Source of the DNA: Polyangiaceae bacterium
GTDB lineage: Bacteria; Myxococcota_A; Polyangia; Polyangiales; Polyangiaceae
Assembly (NCBI GenBank): GCA_019637265.1
Contig: JAHBVY010000001.1
Coordinates: 1,612,001-1,676,000, forward strand
Length of the DNA stretch: 64,000 nucleotides
Reading direction: 5' to 3'
In this document: positions 26,015-34,801 of the stretch, piece after piece
How the letters are laid out: each line of letters opens with the position of its first letter
How positions within the stretch are numbered: position 1 is the stretch's first letter
Position numbers and translations under genes: made by a program
The notes under the pieces: model-generated
What the model was told of the DNA's origin: nothing
Seen by the model: the letters and a program-made list of their open reading frames with translations, nothing else
Database searches by the model: none

Positions 26015-27022
26015 GTGACGCGCACCTTGGTGGTCAGCACGTCTTACCCCGCGTTCGCGGGCGACCCGAGCGGGCATTTCGTGGCCAGTGAGGTCGAGGC
26101 GGCGCTCGCGCGGGGTGAGCAGGTGACCTTGGTCATCCCCGCGGCCGAGTCACCCCGCGAGGCGGCGCTCGGGCTCCGGCTGGTCGAGCTCCCAGCGAAT
26201 GTTGCCTTCGGAGCGCCGGGCGTCGCCGCGCGCCTGATGGAGCCAGGGCAGCGCCTGAAGCGCGCCGTAGGCCTGATGCGCTTCCTGCTCGGCGCGCGCC
26301 GCTCGATCACGCGGCTCAGCCGCGCCGAGGGGCCCTTCGATCACGCGGCGCTGCACTGGCTCGTCCCCTCGGCGGTCCCGGTGTTTCCGCGCGGCAGCGC
26401 ACGGCGCGTGGAGCTGCTGGTCCACGGGGGCGACGCGCGGCTCCTCGCGCGGCTGCCGCGCCCCCTCGCGCGCGGCGTCATCCACCTGGCCGCGACCCGC
26501 GCTTCGCTGACGGAGCTTCGCACGATGAGTCAGGCGCAGCTCGACGGGCTCGCGCGGCTCGCGGATCTGTCGCGCTTCACGCGGCGCCGCGTCGCGCCCT
26601 GCGCGCTCTCCTTGGGTGGGGTGCCGAGCCGTCAGGAGGCCCGCGCGGCGCTCGACGTGCGCGGGGAGCTGCTCTTGGTGGTGGGTCGGTTGGTGGCCAG
26701 CAAGCGCGCCCACGTCGCGCTCACCGCGGCCTCCGCGCTGGCGGCGCTGCGCCCGGTGCGGGTGGTGGTGATCGGCGATGGGCCCGAGCGCGCGCGCCTC
26801 GAGGCGGCTTTTCCACACGTGGAGTTCACCGGGGCGCTCCCGCGCGATCGCTGCCTCACCTGGCTCGCGGCGGCGGACGGCCTGCTCTCCGCCTCACGCG
26901 ACGAGGGGGCGCCCAGCGTGGTGCGCGAGGCGCGGCAGCTCGGGGTCCCCGTGGTGAGCTGCGCCGCAGGCGATTTGATGCGCTGGGCGGAGATCGATCC
27001 GGGGATCGTCGTGGTCCCCTGA
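26015..27022 (+). CDS. Glycosyltransferase, GT4-like (GT-B fold)
   Basis: Protein of 335 residues from the GTG at 26015 (MTRTLVVSTSYPAFAGDPSG). An earlier in-frame TTG at 26003 would add only four residues. The N-terminal domain opens with the usual strand and a GDPSGHFV loop. The C-terminal domain has LLLVVGRLVASKRAHVAL, RVVVIGDGPERARLE and the donor-binding E-x7-E motif in SRDEGAPSVVREA, as in GT4 retaining transferases. It ends soon after GVPVVSCAAGDLMRWAE, slightly short for the family. It probably adds a nucleotide-sugar-derived residue to a lipid-linked or surface glycan; donor and acceptor are unknown. It precedes the DUF4013 membrane protein on the same strand after 78 bp. Confidence 0.85.
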   Translation: MTRTLVVSTSYPAFAGDPSGHFVASEVEAALARGEQVTLVIPAAESPREAALGLRLVELPANVAFGAPGVAARLMEPGQRLKRAVGLMRFLLGARRSITRLSRAEGPFDHAALHWLVPSAVPVFPRGSARRVELLVHGGDARLLARLPRPLARGVIHLAATRASLTELRTMSQAQLDGLARLADLSRFTRRRVAPCALSLGGVPSRQEARAALDVRGELLLVVGRLVASKRAHVALTAASALAALRPVRVVVIGDGPERARLEAAFPHVEFTGALPRDRCLTWLAAADGLLSASRDEGAPSVVREARQLGVPVVSCAAGDLMRWAEIDPGIVVVP

Positions 27023-27100
27023 GGCTCCCCACGAGAAGCTGGGGCGGCGGGGCGGGCTGTTCGGCGCTCCAGGGGCCAATGTGTGATATGGGTCGCCACC

Positions 27101-27943
27101 ATGGCGATGCTCCCGCAGTTCCAGGCGCCCGGTGCAGAGGCCCCCAGCCCACCGCTCACCGCCGGCAAAATCGAGGTGATGCGCGCGGTTCGCTTCGCGC
27201 TCGAAGATCGGGAGAACCGCGTCATGAACATCGCGTTCGGGCTGCTGCTCCAGTTCATCCCGGTGGTCGGTCCCATCACCTTGATGGGCTGGCACGCCGA
27301 GATCCTGCAGCGCCTGGTGCGGCAGCACCCGCGGCCGATCCCCAAGTTCGATTTCAATGACTTCGTGCACTACCTGCAGCGCGGCCTGGTGCCGTTCGGG
27401 GTGCAGTTCGTGTTCATGCTCCCGGTGATGTTCCTCTGGTACATCGTCACCATCATCCTCACGATGGTGTCCGGGGCGCTGGGCGGGCTGATTGGGGTGC
27501 CGGAGATCGGCGTGCTGCTGGTGTTCGCGACGATGGGGCTCAGCAGCGTGCTCCTGGTGGTGTTCCTCACCGTGTTCCTGAACGCGGCGACGCTGCGCGC
27601 CGAGCTGTGTGAGGATTTCGGCACCGCGCTCTCCTTCGGCAGCATCTGGCGCTACGCGGGCGCCACCTGGAAGCGCGCGCTCGGCTATGGGCTCTTGCTC
27701 GCCCTGCTCACGACGGTGGGTATCTTCCTCGGGCTCCTCGCGTTCTGCGTCGGCGCGTACGTCGTGATGGCGATCATCACCTTCGCGCAGACTCACCTCC
27801 GCTATCAGATCTATGCGGCGTACCTGGCGGAGGGCGGCGCGCCGCTCCCAATCAAGGACGCCGTGAGCCTCCCGAGCGAAGCGGCACCGGCGCACGCCGC
27901 CCGGGCAGAGCAATACTACCAGCAGCCCCCTCCGCAAGGTTGA
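27101..27943 (+). CDS. DUF4013 multi-pass membrane protein
   Basis: Protein of 280 residues from the ATG at 27101; a GTG at 27083 would add six residues. About five or six hydrophobic segments are visible (LLLQFIPVVGPITLMGW, GVQFVFMLPVMFLWYIVTII, a Gly-rich pair, LLLALLTTVGIFLGLLAFCV), with a short amphipathic N-terminus and a basic tail. The pattern of P-V-V-G-P followed by repeated helices matches DUF4013, a family of inner-membrane proteins of unknown role. It lies between the glycosyltransferase and gamma-glutamyltransferase genes, all on the plus strand with spacers under 100 bp, so co-transcription is possible. Confidence 0.75.
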   Translation: MAMLPQFQAPGAEAPSPPLTAGKIEVMRAVRFALEDRENRVMNIAFGLLLQFIPVVGPITLMGWHAEILQRLVRQHPRPIPKFDFNDFVHYLQRGLVPFGVQFVFMLPVMFLWYIVTIILTMVSGALGGLIGVPEIGVLLVFATMGLSSVLLVVFLTVFLNAATLRAELCEDFGTALSFGSIWRYAGATWKRALGYGLLLALLTTVGIFLGLLAFCVGAYVVMAIITFAQTHLRYQIYAAYLAEGGAPLPIKDAVSLPSEAAPAHAARAEQYYQQPPPQG

Positions 27944-28029
27944 TTCCACACGGAAATCTGCCCTTCGATCGCAGCGTCGGGCGGCTCAGCGACCTCACTC
28001 GGCCCACCCACTCGAGGACCCAAGCCCCC

Positions 28030-29913
28030 ATGCGGCGTCGCGCGTGCTTCTGGCTGTGGGTCACGGCGCTCCCTCCCATCACCCTCGCGGCGTGCCTCAC
28101 CGCGGGTTGCGGTGGGCGCGCGGCCGGCTCGCCCGAGCCGAGCCCATCCGAGCAGCCCGCGGGCTCCGCGCAGCGCGCTGCGGGCTCGAGTCCCACGGGT
28201 CAGCCGCTCAGCAGCGCGGCGGCGCCCCCCAGCGCCCCGAGCGGCGCCGGCCCTGAAGGCAGCCCAGCGCCTCCCGTCGAGCCCGCGGAGCTGCGCCTCA
28301 CGGGCGGCGCGGGGGCGGTGGCGAGCCGCCTCGGCGTCGTCACCTCGGTGGAGGCGCAGGCCACTCAGGCGGGGGTGCGGATCCTGGAGCAGGGCGGCAA
28401 CGCGGTGGACGCGGCGGTGGCCGTCGCCTACGCGCTGGCGGTCACCCACCCGAGCGCTGGCAACCTGGGCGGCGGCAGCTTCGTCTTAGTCAGACCTCCT
28501 GGCGGTCCCACGGTCGCCATCGATGCCCGCGAGGCCGCGCCCCGAGGCCTCACGGAGGCCGATTTCAAAGCCATGCTGAAGGATCGGGGGGTTGGGCCGG
28601 CCGCGTCGGGCGTCCCCGGGACGGTCGCTGGCCTGAACCTGATGCACGAGCGCTTCGGGCGGCTCCCGCGCGCGGAGGTGATGAAACAGGCGATCCGGTT
28701 GGCGCTCGAGGGGCAGCGCATCAGCGACCGCACGGCGCTCACCTTGATCTGGAACCATCGCGCCCTGCGCGCCGACCCCGAGGCGCGCCGGCTGTACGCG
28801 CCGAACGCGAAGCCGCTCGCCGCCGGGCGGCGCCTGGTCCTGAAGGACCTGGGGCTCACCCTCACCCGCATCGCCAAGGAGGGCGACGCCGGATTTTACC
28901 GTGGGGAAACCGCCAAGGCGCTGGTGCGCGCCATGGGCACGCGCGGGCGCGTCACCCTGAAGGATCTGGAGGACTACCGCGCGAAGGAGCGCCCGCTGAT
29001 CACGGCGGGCTACCGCGGCCTCACCGTGGAGCTGATGCCGCCACCGTCAGCGGGGGGCGTGGCCGCGGCGGTGCTGCTCGGCCTGCTCGAGCGCGAGGGC
29101 TATCACCGGCTGCCGCGCGGCTCGGTCGCCTCGGCGCACCTCTTCATCGAGGCCGCCAAGCGCGCCCACGCCGATCGCCGCTTCGAGGTGGTGGACCCCG
29201 ACAGCGACGCGCGCGAGCAGGCGGGCCTGCGCGCGGGCTGGCTCGACGCGAGCCGCTGGCTGACGGCGCACCCCATCTCGCGGGAGCGCGCCACCCCCGC
29301 GCTCGAGCTGCACCCGCTGGTGAAGGAGCTTCGAGCCGAATCGGAGGAGACCACTCACTTCAGCGTGATCGATCGAGAGGGCATGGTGGTCAGCTGCACC
29401 ACCACGCTCTCCGGCGGCTTCGGCGCGCGCTACGTGGCGGCGGGGACGGGCGTGGTGATGAACAACACCGTCGGCGCCTTCAGCTTCGTGGGGCACAACA
29501 CGCTGCAGGGCGGCCGGCGCATGACGAGCTCCATGAGCCCCGCGTTGGTGTTGAAGGACGGCGAGCCGATCCTGGTGCTCGGCTCACCCGGCGGTGACAC
29601 CATCCCGAACACCGTGGTCCAGGTGCTCACGAACGTGGTCGACCATGGGATGCCGCTCCGCGACGCGATCGAGGCGGGCCGCCTGCACCACGGGCTGCTC
29701 CCCGACGAGGTGCGCTACGAGCGCCAGCGCCCGCCAGCGCCCCAGGTGCTCGAGGGGCTGAAGGCGCTCGGCCACATCCTCTCCAAGAAGACGATCCCGA
29801 TCGGCGACGCCAACAGCCTCCTATTGCACGAGGGCGTGGCCTACGGTTGGTCCGACCGCCGCGAGGGCGGGCTCGCCGCGGCGCCACGGAAGATCCAGGG
29901 CGCCAAGCCGTGA
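28030..29913 (+). CDS. ggt: Gamma-glutamyltransferase (lipoprotein)
   Basis: Protein of 627 residues from the ATG at 28030, chosen over an upstream in-frame start because it begins the export signal MRRRACFWLW with the probable lipobox LTAGC. Ggt is an Ntn hydrolase that self-cleaves and transfers gamma-glutamyl groups from glutathione. The nucleophile is the Thr at about residue 441 in ETTHFSVID. Also present are GGNAVDAAVAVAYALAVTHP near the N-terminus and SSMSPALVL and GSPGGDTIPNTVVQVL in the small subunit. A Pro/Ser/Gly-rich linker of about 70 residues separates lipobox and enzyme. It probably acts in the periplasm or on the outer membrane for glutathione or peptide recycling. It converges with the NtrC-type gene over a shared hairpin. 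Confidence 0.93.
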   Translation: MRRRACFWLWVTALPPITLAACLTAGCGGRAAGSPEPSPSEQPAGSAQRAAGSSPTGQPLSSAAAPPSAPSGAGPEGSPAPPVEPAELRLTGGAGAVASRLGVVTSVEAQATQAGVRILEQGGNAVDAAVAVAYALAVTHPSAGNLGGGSFVLVRPPGGPTVAIDAREAAPRGLTEADFKAMLKDRGVGPAASGVPGTVAGLNLMHERFGRLPRAEVMKQAIRLALEGQRISDRTALTLIWNHRALRADPEARRLYAPNAKPLAAGRRLVLKDLGLTLTRIAKEGDAGFYRGETAKALVRAMGTRGRVTLKDLEDYRAKERPLITAGYRGLTVELMPPPSAGGVAAAVLLGLLEREGYHRLPRGSVASAHLFIEAAKRAHADRRFEVVDPDSDAREQAGLRAGWLDASRWLTAHPISRERATPALELHPLVKELRAESEETTHFSVIDREGMVVSCTTTLSGGFGARYVAAGTGVVMNNTVGAFSFVGHNTLQGGRRMTSSMSPALVLKDGEPILVLGSPGGDTIPNTVVQVLTNVVDHGMPLRDAIEAGRLHHGLLPDEVRYERQRPPAPQVLEGLKALGHILSKKTIPIGDANSLLLHEGVAYGWSDRREGGLAAAPRKIQGAKP

Positions 29914-29936
29914 GCGGCGCCGCGCACGGCGCCTCA
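29911..29936. terminator. Hairpin between convergent ggt and NtrC-type genes
   Basis: TGAG-C-GGCGCC followed by a six-base loop and GGCGCC-TCA, starting on the ggt stop codon. It may act as a bidirectional terminator, but no T-run is present. Confidence 0.45.
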
Positions 29937-29951
29937 CCTCGCGGCCTTCGA

Positions 29952-29966
29952 GTCAGCTATTCTGAC
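29952..29966. repeat. GTCAG-N5-CTGAC palindrome, intergenic
   Basis: Exact copy with centre CTATT, between the ggt and NtrC-type stops, followed at once by another TGACAG. Confidence 0.85.
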
Positions 29967-29973
29967 TGACAGG

Positions 29974-31386
29974 CTAGCTCACCCCGTGGTGCTGCAGCTT
30001 GTAGTACAGCGTGCGGCGACTGACCCCGAGCAGCTTGGCGGCGGCGGCGCGGTTACCGCCCGCCTTCTGGAGCGCGCGCTCGAGGGCGCGCTTCTCCGCT
30101 CGCGCGAGGGTGAGGGCCAGTGACACCACCTCCTCTTCCTCGACTTCGCTCGCCGCGCCGGGCGCTCCGAGCGAAGCCGCGGGCGGCTCGAGGCCCTCGG
30201 AGGGCGCCTCCAAGCCTTCCACCGCCGGCTGCCAGACCTGAGCGTCGCGCGCGGTGATGCGCGGGCCGTCAGCCAATAGTACCAGCCGCTCGATGAAGTT
30301 CTGGAGCTGCCGCACGTTGCCGGGCCAGCGGTGCCGCTGCAATAGCTCCAGCGCCTGGGGGTCGATGCCCATCGCGCCGCGGCCGTTGGCGAGCCCCGCG
30401 GTGCGCGCGAAGTGCACCGCGAGCTCTGCGATGTCATCGGGGCGTGCCCGGAGCGGCGGCACCTGGAGCGGCACCACGCTCAGGCGGTAATAGAGATCCT
30501 CACGGTAAGAGCCGGCGCGCACCATCGCGTCCAAATCACGGTGCGTGGCGGCCACGAAGCGCACGTCCGCGGTGAGCGTCTGAGTGCCGCCGAGGCGCTC
30601 GTACTCGCGCTCTTGCAGCACGCGGAGCAGCTTCACCTGCATCGCTTGGGTGATGTCGCCGATCTCATCGAGGAACAGCGTGCCGCCCTCCGCCAGCTCC
30701 ACGCGCCCCGGCTTGCGCTGAGTGGCGCCCGTGAACGCGCCGCGCTCGTAACCGAACAGCTCACTCTCCAGCAGGTTGTCAGGTAGGGCGCCGCAATGCA
30801 CCTTGATGAACGGCCCCGCGCTGCGCGGCGACTGCTCGTGGATGCGCCGCGCCACCAGCTCCTTACCGGTGCCGCTCTCGCCCCGGATCAGCACCGTGGC
30901 CACGCCGTCCGCCACCCGCTGGAGGGTGCGCTCCAGCTCCGACATCACCGGGGAGCTGCCGATGATGGCCGAGCGCTCGCGTGCCAGCGTCGACTTGGGG
31001 GGCTCGCTGATCAGCTCCAGGCTCTGGATCGTCTTCTGGAAGACGTAGAGCACCTCCTCTTCCTCGTAGGGTCGACACAGGAAATCGCTCGCCCCCTCGC
31101 GCACGGCGCGCACCCCGTCCCCCGATTTGCTCGCGGGCGTGGTGACGACCACCGGGATCTCCCCGTAGCGACGCGCGAGCTCGCTCAGCAGCTCGAGGCC
31201 GCTGGTGTCGGGGAGATCGAGCTCCAGCACCACCAGCGAGAACTCATGCGCGGCCAGCTCGCTCCGCGCGGCGCGCGCGCTGGTCGCCTGGCGCACCTCG
31301 ACGTCCATCGGCGCCACGAGCTGCGCGAGGCGCGCGCCGGAGCTCGGCTCCGGATCGACGACGAGCACGGTGGTCTGAGCGCGCAT
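29974..31386 (-). CDS. NtrC-family sigma-54 activator with degenerate receiver
   Basis: Protein of 470 residues from the ATG at 31386 ([16 protein letters not shown]); an in-frame start 17 codons earlier would add a tail before the receiver. The receiver (residues 5-120) has D11-P12-E13 in the acidic pocket, Glu55 where the phosphoacceptor Asp should be ([10 protein letters not shown]), T82/T83, and R105 in place of the conserved Lys (CRP), so normal phosphorylation is unlikely. The AAA+ domain has Walker A GESGTGKE near residue 167, the sigma-54 contact loop GAFTGA near 218 and Walker B TLFLDE. A Ser/Pro/Glu-rich linker precedes a Fis-type helix-turn-helix ([20 protein letters not shown]). 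It activates sigma-54 promoters; the targets are unknown. It lies downstream of ftsZ but behind a hairpin and 360 bp. Confidence 0.93.
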   Translation of the reverse strand: MRAQTTVLVVDPEPSSGARLAQLVAPMDVEVRQATSARAARSELAAHEFSLVVLELDLPDTSGLELLSELARRYGEIPVVVTTPASKSGDGVRAVREGASDFLCRPYEEEEVLYVFQKTIQSLELISEPPKSTLARERSAIIGSSPVMSELERTLQRVADGVATVLIRGESGTGKELVARRIHEQSPRSAGPFIKVHCGALPDNLLESELFGYERGAFTGATQRKPGRVELAEGGTLFLDEIGDITQAMQVKLLRVLQEREYERLGGTQTLTADVRFVAATHRDLDAMVRAGSYREDLYYRLSVVPLQVPPLRARPDDIAELAVHFARTAGLANGRGAMGIDPQALELLQRHRWPGNVRQLQNFIERLVLLADGPRITARDAQVWQPAVEGLEAPSEGLEPPAASLGAPGAASEVEEEEVVSLALTLARAEKRALERALQKAGGNRAAAAKLLGVSRRTLYYKLQHHGVS

Positions 31387-31746
31387 GGAGATCGAGAGGC
31401 GCCGCTCGGCGTCGCGCGCCTCCAGATCTTGTATCACGCAGCGACGGCCAGTAGGCGCGATTCATCGCCTTCACCAGCGCCTCGAGCAGCGCCTGGAGCG
31501 GTTCTCACGTCGCAAAACAGGCAAACCCCCAAAACCCGCGAGCCCTGCGCGCCACCCATCGGAGGCTAGTCAGGTGACGGCGGCCAAGGCGGCCCCGTGG
31601 ACGACACACGGCGATCGAGGTGGGGGTGAGGTGGGGGTGCCATCGCGAGGTCCCCAAACGGCGACAGGGCGGCCACGAGGACCGCCCTGCATCAGACAGG
31701 ATGACTGACTTGAGCGACGCTGGGTACCGTATGCGGTGCTGACGAA
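31387..31746. other. 360-bp spacer between ftsZ and NtrC-type gene
   Basis: No gene recognised. It contains a G/T-rich stretch, an oligo-C element (GCAAACCCCCAAAACCC from 31521), a strong hairpin (31665-31689) and a cluster of partial GTCAG/CTGAC words near 31573 and 31692-31710. Confidence 0.55.
31665..31689 (-). terminator. Probable ftsZ terminator hairpin
   Basis: Perfect 8-bp stem CAGGGCGG / CCGCCCTG with a 9-base loop, about 60 bp after the ftsZ stop on the minus strand. The following sequence TCGCCGTTT is only weakly T-rich. Confidence 0.55.
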
Positions 31747-33024
31747 TCAGCCGCCGCCACCGCGCCGCTGGTAAGCGGGCGTGTCCCAGTCGCGGTCCAC
31801 GTTGGACGGGAAGGTGATGCGCTCCCGCACGCTCGGCAGACCGCTCGCGGAAGCTTGCAGGCTGGCCGCCGCGGCCGCCGCCGGGCGACGCGTGGAGTAC
31901 ACCGTCTGTGGCTCGCGATCGAGCTCCTCCAGCTCGTGCGCGGGCGGCTCACGGTGCACCCGCGCCGCGGGGCGCTCGCTCGCGACCTCCACCGCCCGAG
32001 GCCGTTCAAAGGACTGACGGCTCACCTGGCGCAGAAGCTCCTGCGGCTCCTCCGCGGGGCGCTCGAAGCCGGTCGCGATCACGGTGACCTTGATCGCCTC
32101 CGACATGTTCTCGTCGATGGTCGCGCCGAAGATGATGTTCGCGTCCTCGTGGGCCTGCTCTTGAATGTAGGTGGCGGCCTCGTTGATCTCGCGCATCTTC
32201 ATGTCAGGGCCACCGACCACATTGATCAGCACGCCGGTCGCGCCGTCCACGCTGATGTTGTCGAGCAGCGGGCTCTGGATGGCGGCCTGAGCCGCGAGGC
32301 GCGCGCGCCCCTCACCCTTGGCGCAGCCGGTGCCCATCAAGGCGCGGCCCATGTTCTCCATCACGGTGCGCACGTCGGCGAAGTCGACGTTGACGATGCC
32401 CTCTTGCGTGATGAGATCGCTGATCCCCTTCACCGCTTGGTAGAGCACCTCGTCCGCCTTGCGGAAGGCCTCGACGAAGCTGAGGTCTTCGTTCGCCATC
32501 GTGACGAGCTTCTCGTTGGGGATGGTGATCAGCGTGTCGACGTGCTCGCTCAGCTCCTTGAGCCCCTCCTCGGCGCGCAGGGCCCGCTTGCGCCCCTCGA
32601 ACACGAAGGGCTTGGTCACCACGCCCACCGTCAGGGCACCTGCCTCACGCGCCAGCTGCGCGATGACCGGCGCCGCGCCGGTGCCGGTGCCACCCCCCAT
32701 GCCGGCGGTCACGAACACCATGTCGGCGCCCGCGATCGCCTCCTTGATGCGGGTGACGTCCTCGAGAGCCGCCTTGCGACCGCGCGCAGGATCCGCCCCA
32801 GCGCCGAGCCCGCGCGTCACGGTCTGACCCACCGGGATCTTCAGCCCCGCGAGGTTGGCGTTGAGCGCCTGGGCGTCGGTATTGACGCTGACGAACTCCA
32901 CGCCATCCAGGCCAAAGTGGATCATGGTGTTGATGGCGTTGTTACCCGAGCCACCGACCCCGATCACCTTGATGCGCGCCTGGTACTCCTGCGACTCCTC
33001 ATCGAACTCGATCGAGAAACTCAT
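31747..33024 (-). CDS. ftsZ: Cell division protein FtsZ
   Basis: Tubulin-like GTPase that forms the Z ring at midcell; 425 residues. The nucleotide-binding signature GGGTGTGAAP lies near residues 108-117, with IKVIGVGGSGNNAINTM at the N-terminus and the T7-loop segment NVDFADVRTVM. The C-terminus has a Pro/Arg/Glu-rich linker of about 90 residues and ends DWDTPAYQRRGGGG, matching the conserved peptide that binds FtsA. The ATG at 33024 has a strong Shine-Dalgarno, GGGAGGTA (33031-33038). It is the last gene of the dcw cluster, separated from ftsA by 201 bp with a hairpin after ftsA, so it probably has its own promoter. Confidence 0.98.
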   Translation of the reverse strand: MSFSIEFDEESQEYQARIKVIGVGGSGNNAINTMIHFGLDGVEFVSVNTDAQALNANLAGLKIPVGQTVTRGLGAGADPARGRKAALEDVTRIKEAIAGADMVFVTAGMGGGTGTGAAPVIAQLAREAGALTVGVVTKPFVFEGRKRALRAEEGLKELSEHVDTLITIPNEKLVTMANEDLSFVEAFRKADEVLYQAVKGISDLITQEGIVNVDFADVRTVMENMGRALMGTGCAKGEGRARLAAQAAIQSPLLDNISVDGATGVLINVVGGPDMKMREINEAATYIQEQAHEDANIIFGATIDENMSEAIKVTVIATGFERPAEEPQELLRQVSRQSFERPRAVEVASERPAARVHREPPAHELEELDREPQTVYSTRRPAAAAAASLQASASGLPSVRERITFPSNVDRDWDTPAYQRRGGGG

Positions 33025-33202
33025 CTCCGCTACCTCCCGGTGTGCGCTCCCAGTGGAGGCACGAACAAGTCGCCTCGCGCCGGCGCGATCGGCCTTCTTT
33101 CGTTGGGTGTGAGGGCTGCCTCCCTCCCGCCCAAGGCCGGGTCACGCTCGATTCGCTGCGTCGCTGCTTACTGAACTAAAACCTCTCAGCTGGCCTAATA
33201 AA

Positions 33203-33222
33203 CGGCGGCAGAAATTCCGCCG
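33203..33222 (-). terminator. Hairpin after ftsA
   Basis: Stem CGGCGG / CCGCCG with an 8-base loop, three bases after the ftsA stop and followed on the minus strand by TTTATTA. Looks like a modest intrinsic terminator separating ftsA from ftsZ. Confidence 0.55.
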
Positions 33223-33225
33223 GCT

Positions 33226-34500
33226 CTAAAACGCGTCCTTGATCCAACCCCAGAGCCCGCTCTTGCCGCGCCGCGCGGGCGCTGGCTCGGGCTCCAAGCT
33301 GTCTTCATAGAGGTCGTGGTAGCCGCCGCGCGCCGCCGCCTGCGCCAGGTGCTCGGCGCCGTACTGCACCAGCCCCACGCCGGTCGCGTACTGCGGCCCT
33401 TGCACCAGCTGCACGATGCCCTTCATCCCCACCGGGAAGCCGAGCCGCACCGCCATGCCGAGGAACTCCTCGGCGCTCTCCACCATGCCTTCCATCAGCA
33501 CGGAGCCGCCCGTCAACACCACGCCCGCCGCGACCTGGTGCACCAAACCGGCGTCCTCCAGGCGGCGCCGCGCCTCACGGAAGATCTCCTCGGCGCGCGG
33601 CTCGATGATGTTGCCGAGCAGCTGACGCGGCACGCGCCGCGCCTGGTGGCCGCCCACACCGGGCACCTCGATCTCCTCGTCGTCGCCGATCATGCGCCCG
33701 AGCGCGCAGCCGTAGTTGCGCTTCAGTCGCTCCGCCTCCCCCATCGGCGTGCGGAGCCCCGCAGCGACGTCGCTCGTGATGTTGTTGCCGCCCGCCGGGA
33801 TCACGCTGGTGTGGGCGATGCCACCGTCGGCGTAGACGAGCATATCCGTCGTGCCGCCGCCCATGTCGATCACGACGACGCCGATCTCCTTCTCGTCCTC
33901 GCTGAGCACGGCGTAGCTCGACGCGAGCGGCTCGAGCACCACGTCGGCCACGTTGAGGCCGCAGCGCTCCACGCAGCGGATCACGTTCTGCACGCAGCTG
34001 GTGGCGGCGGTGACCAAGTTCACGCGCACCTGGAGCCGCACGCCGCTCATGCCGATCGGATCACGGATGCCATCCTGGGTGTCGACGATGTACTCGCGCG
34101 GCAGCGCGTGGAGGATCATGCGATCGGCGTCCACCGGGATCGCGCGCGCCCCCTCGAGCACCCGCTCGAGATCATGCGCCGTCACCTCGCGCCCGCTGAT
34201 GGCGCACACGCCGTCCGACATGTGGCTGCGGATGTGGCTGCCCGCGATGCCCGCGTACACCGTGGTGATCTCCACGCCGGCCATGGTCTGCGCCGCGTCG
34301 ATCGCCTCGCGGATCGCGCGCACCGTCCACTCGATGTTGCTCACCACCCCGCGCCGCAGCCCACGACAGGGCACGTTCCCCACGCCGAGGATGGTGATGC
34401 CGTCGCCGTCGACCTCCCCGACGACCGCGGTCACCTTGGTGGTACCGAGGTCTAGCCCAACGACAATCTCGGGTTGACTGAGACCAGTGTAGCTGTGCAT
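33226..34500 (-). CDS. ftsA: Cell division protein FtsA
   Basis: Actin-like ATPase that tethers FtsZ to the membrane; 424 residues. N-terminal phosphate-1 motif VVGLDLGTTKVTAVVGE, then GDGITILGVG, the 1C-type insertion region, the phosphate-2 motif VVIDMGGGTTDMLVY, and the adenosine motif VVLTGGSVLMEG. The C-terminus ends GKSGLWGWIKDAF, a short amphipathic helix that serves as the membrane-targeting sequence. The ATG at 34500 is close to the first conserved strand. It is not overlapped by ftsQ: a 297-bp spacer with an oligo-G element and a GTCAG-N5-CTGAC palindrome precedes it, suggesting independent transcription of ftsA. Confidence 0.97.
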   Translation of the reverse strand: MHSYTGLSQPEIVVGLDLGTTKVTAVVGEVDGDGITILGVGNVPCRGLRRGVVSNIEWTVRAIREAIDAAQTMAGVEITTVYAGIAGSHIRSHMSDGVCAISGREVTAHDLERVLEGARAIPVDADRMILHALPREYIVDTQDGIRDPIGMSGVRLQVRVNLVTAATSCVQNVIRCVERCGLNVADVVLEPLASSYAVLSEDEKEIGVVVIDMGGGTTDMLVYADGGIAHTSVIPAGGNNITSDVAAGLRTPMGEAERLKRNYGCALGRMIGDDEEIEVPGVGGHQARRVPRQLLGNIIEPRAEEIFREARRRLEDAGLVHQVAAGVVLTGGSVLMEGMVESAEEFLGMAVRLGFPVGMKGIVQLVQGPQYATGVGLVQYGAEHLAQAAARGGYHDLYEDSLEPEPAPARRGKSGLWGWIKDAF

Positions 34501-34797
34501 GGCGTGTGTTCGGCTCCTGAGGGGCGTCTTGCTAGCGAGGGGGTGTCAGGGCCACTGACCACGGTGGCCCCCGCCGGAGGCGCCTTTTTTGTGGGCGCCA
34601 GGGTCGAATCGACGCTGCCATGGCGCCGTTTGTCGGGCCAAGAATTGTGCCCCCGGTCGGCGGCTCCCCACGCCGCTTCAGGGTTCTTTTTTTGGGGGGG
34701 TTGGGGAGCGCCGCGCGACGCCGCGCGTGCCACCGAGGCGCCCTCGACACGCCGCCAGGCTCGGCGCCCGTCATAAGTCAGTGTAGCTGTTCTTCAG
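34501..34797. other. ftsQ-ftsA spacer with oligo-G element
   Basis: Non-coding spacer breaking the dcw operon. It holds an exact GTCAG-N5-CTGAC word (34545-34559), two GGCGCC palindromes around a T-run (34580-34602), and an oligo-G element (34681-34710, T7 then G7 then TTGGGGAGCG) very similar to the inverse of 1291-1318. Confidence 0.6.
34545..34559. repeat. GTCAG-N5-CTGAC palindrome upstream of ftsA
   Basis: Exact copy with centre GGCCA, 45 bp upstream of the ftsA start codon. In this position it could be an operator. Confidence 0.85.
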
Positions 34798-34801
34798 CTA
34801 C
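34783..34801 (-). terminator. Hairpin overlapping ftsQ stop
   Basis: Perfect 7-bp stem GTAGCTG / CAGCTAC with a 5-base loop. It contains the ftsQ TAG and may end the mraZ-ftsQ transcript. Confidence 0.45.

Noticed and set aside
34580..34602. Intrinsic terminator at GGCGCC-T6-GGCGCC
   Set aside because: The T-run is inside the would-be loop rather than after the stem, so it does not fit either strand well.
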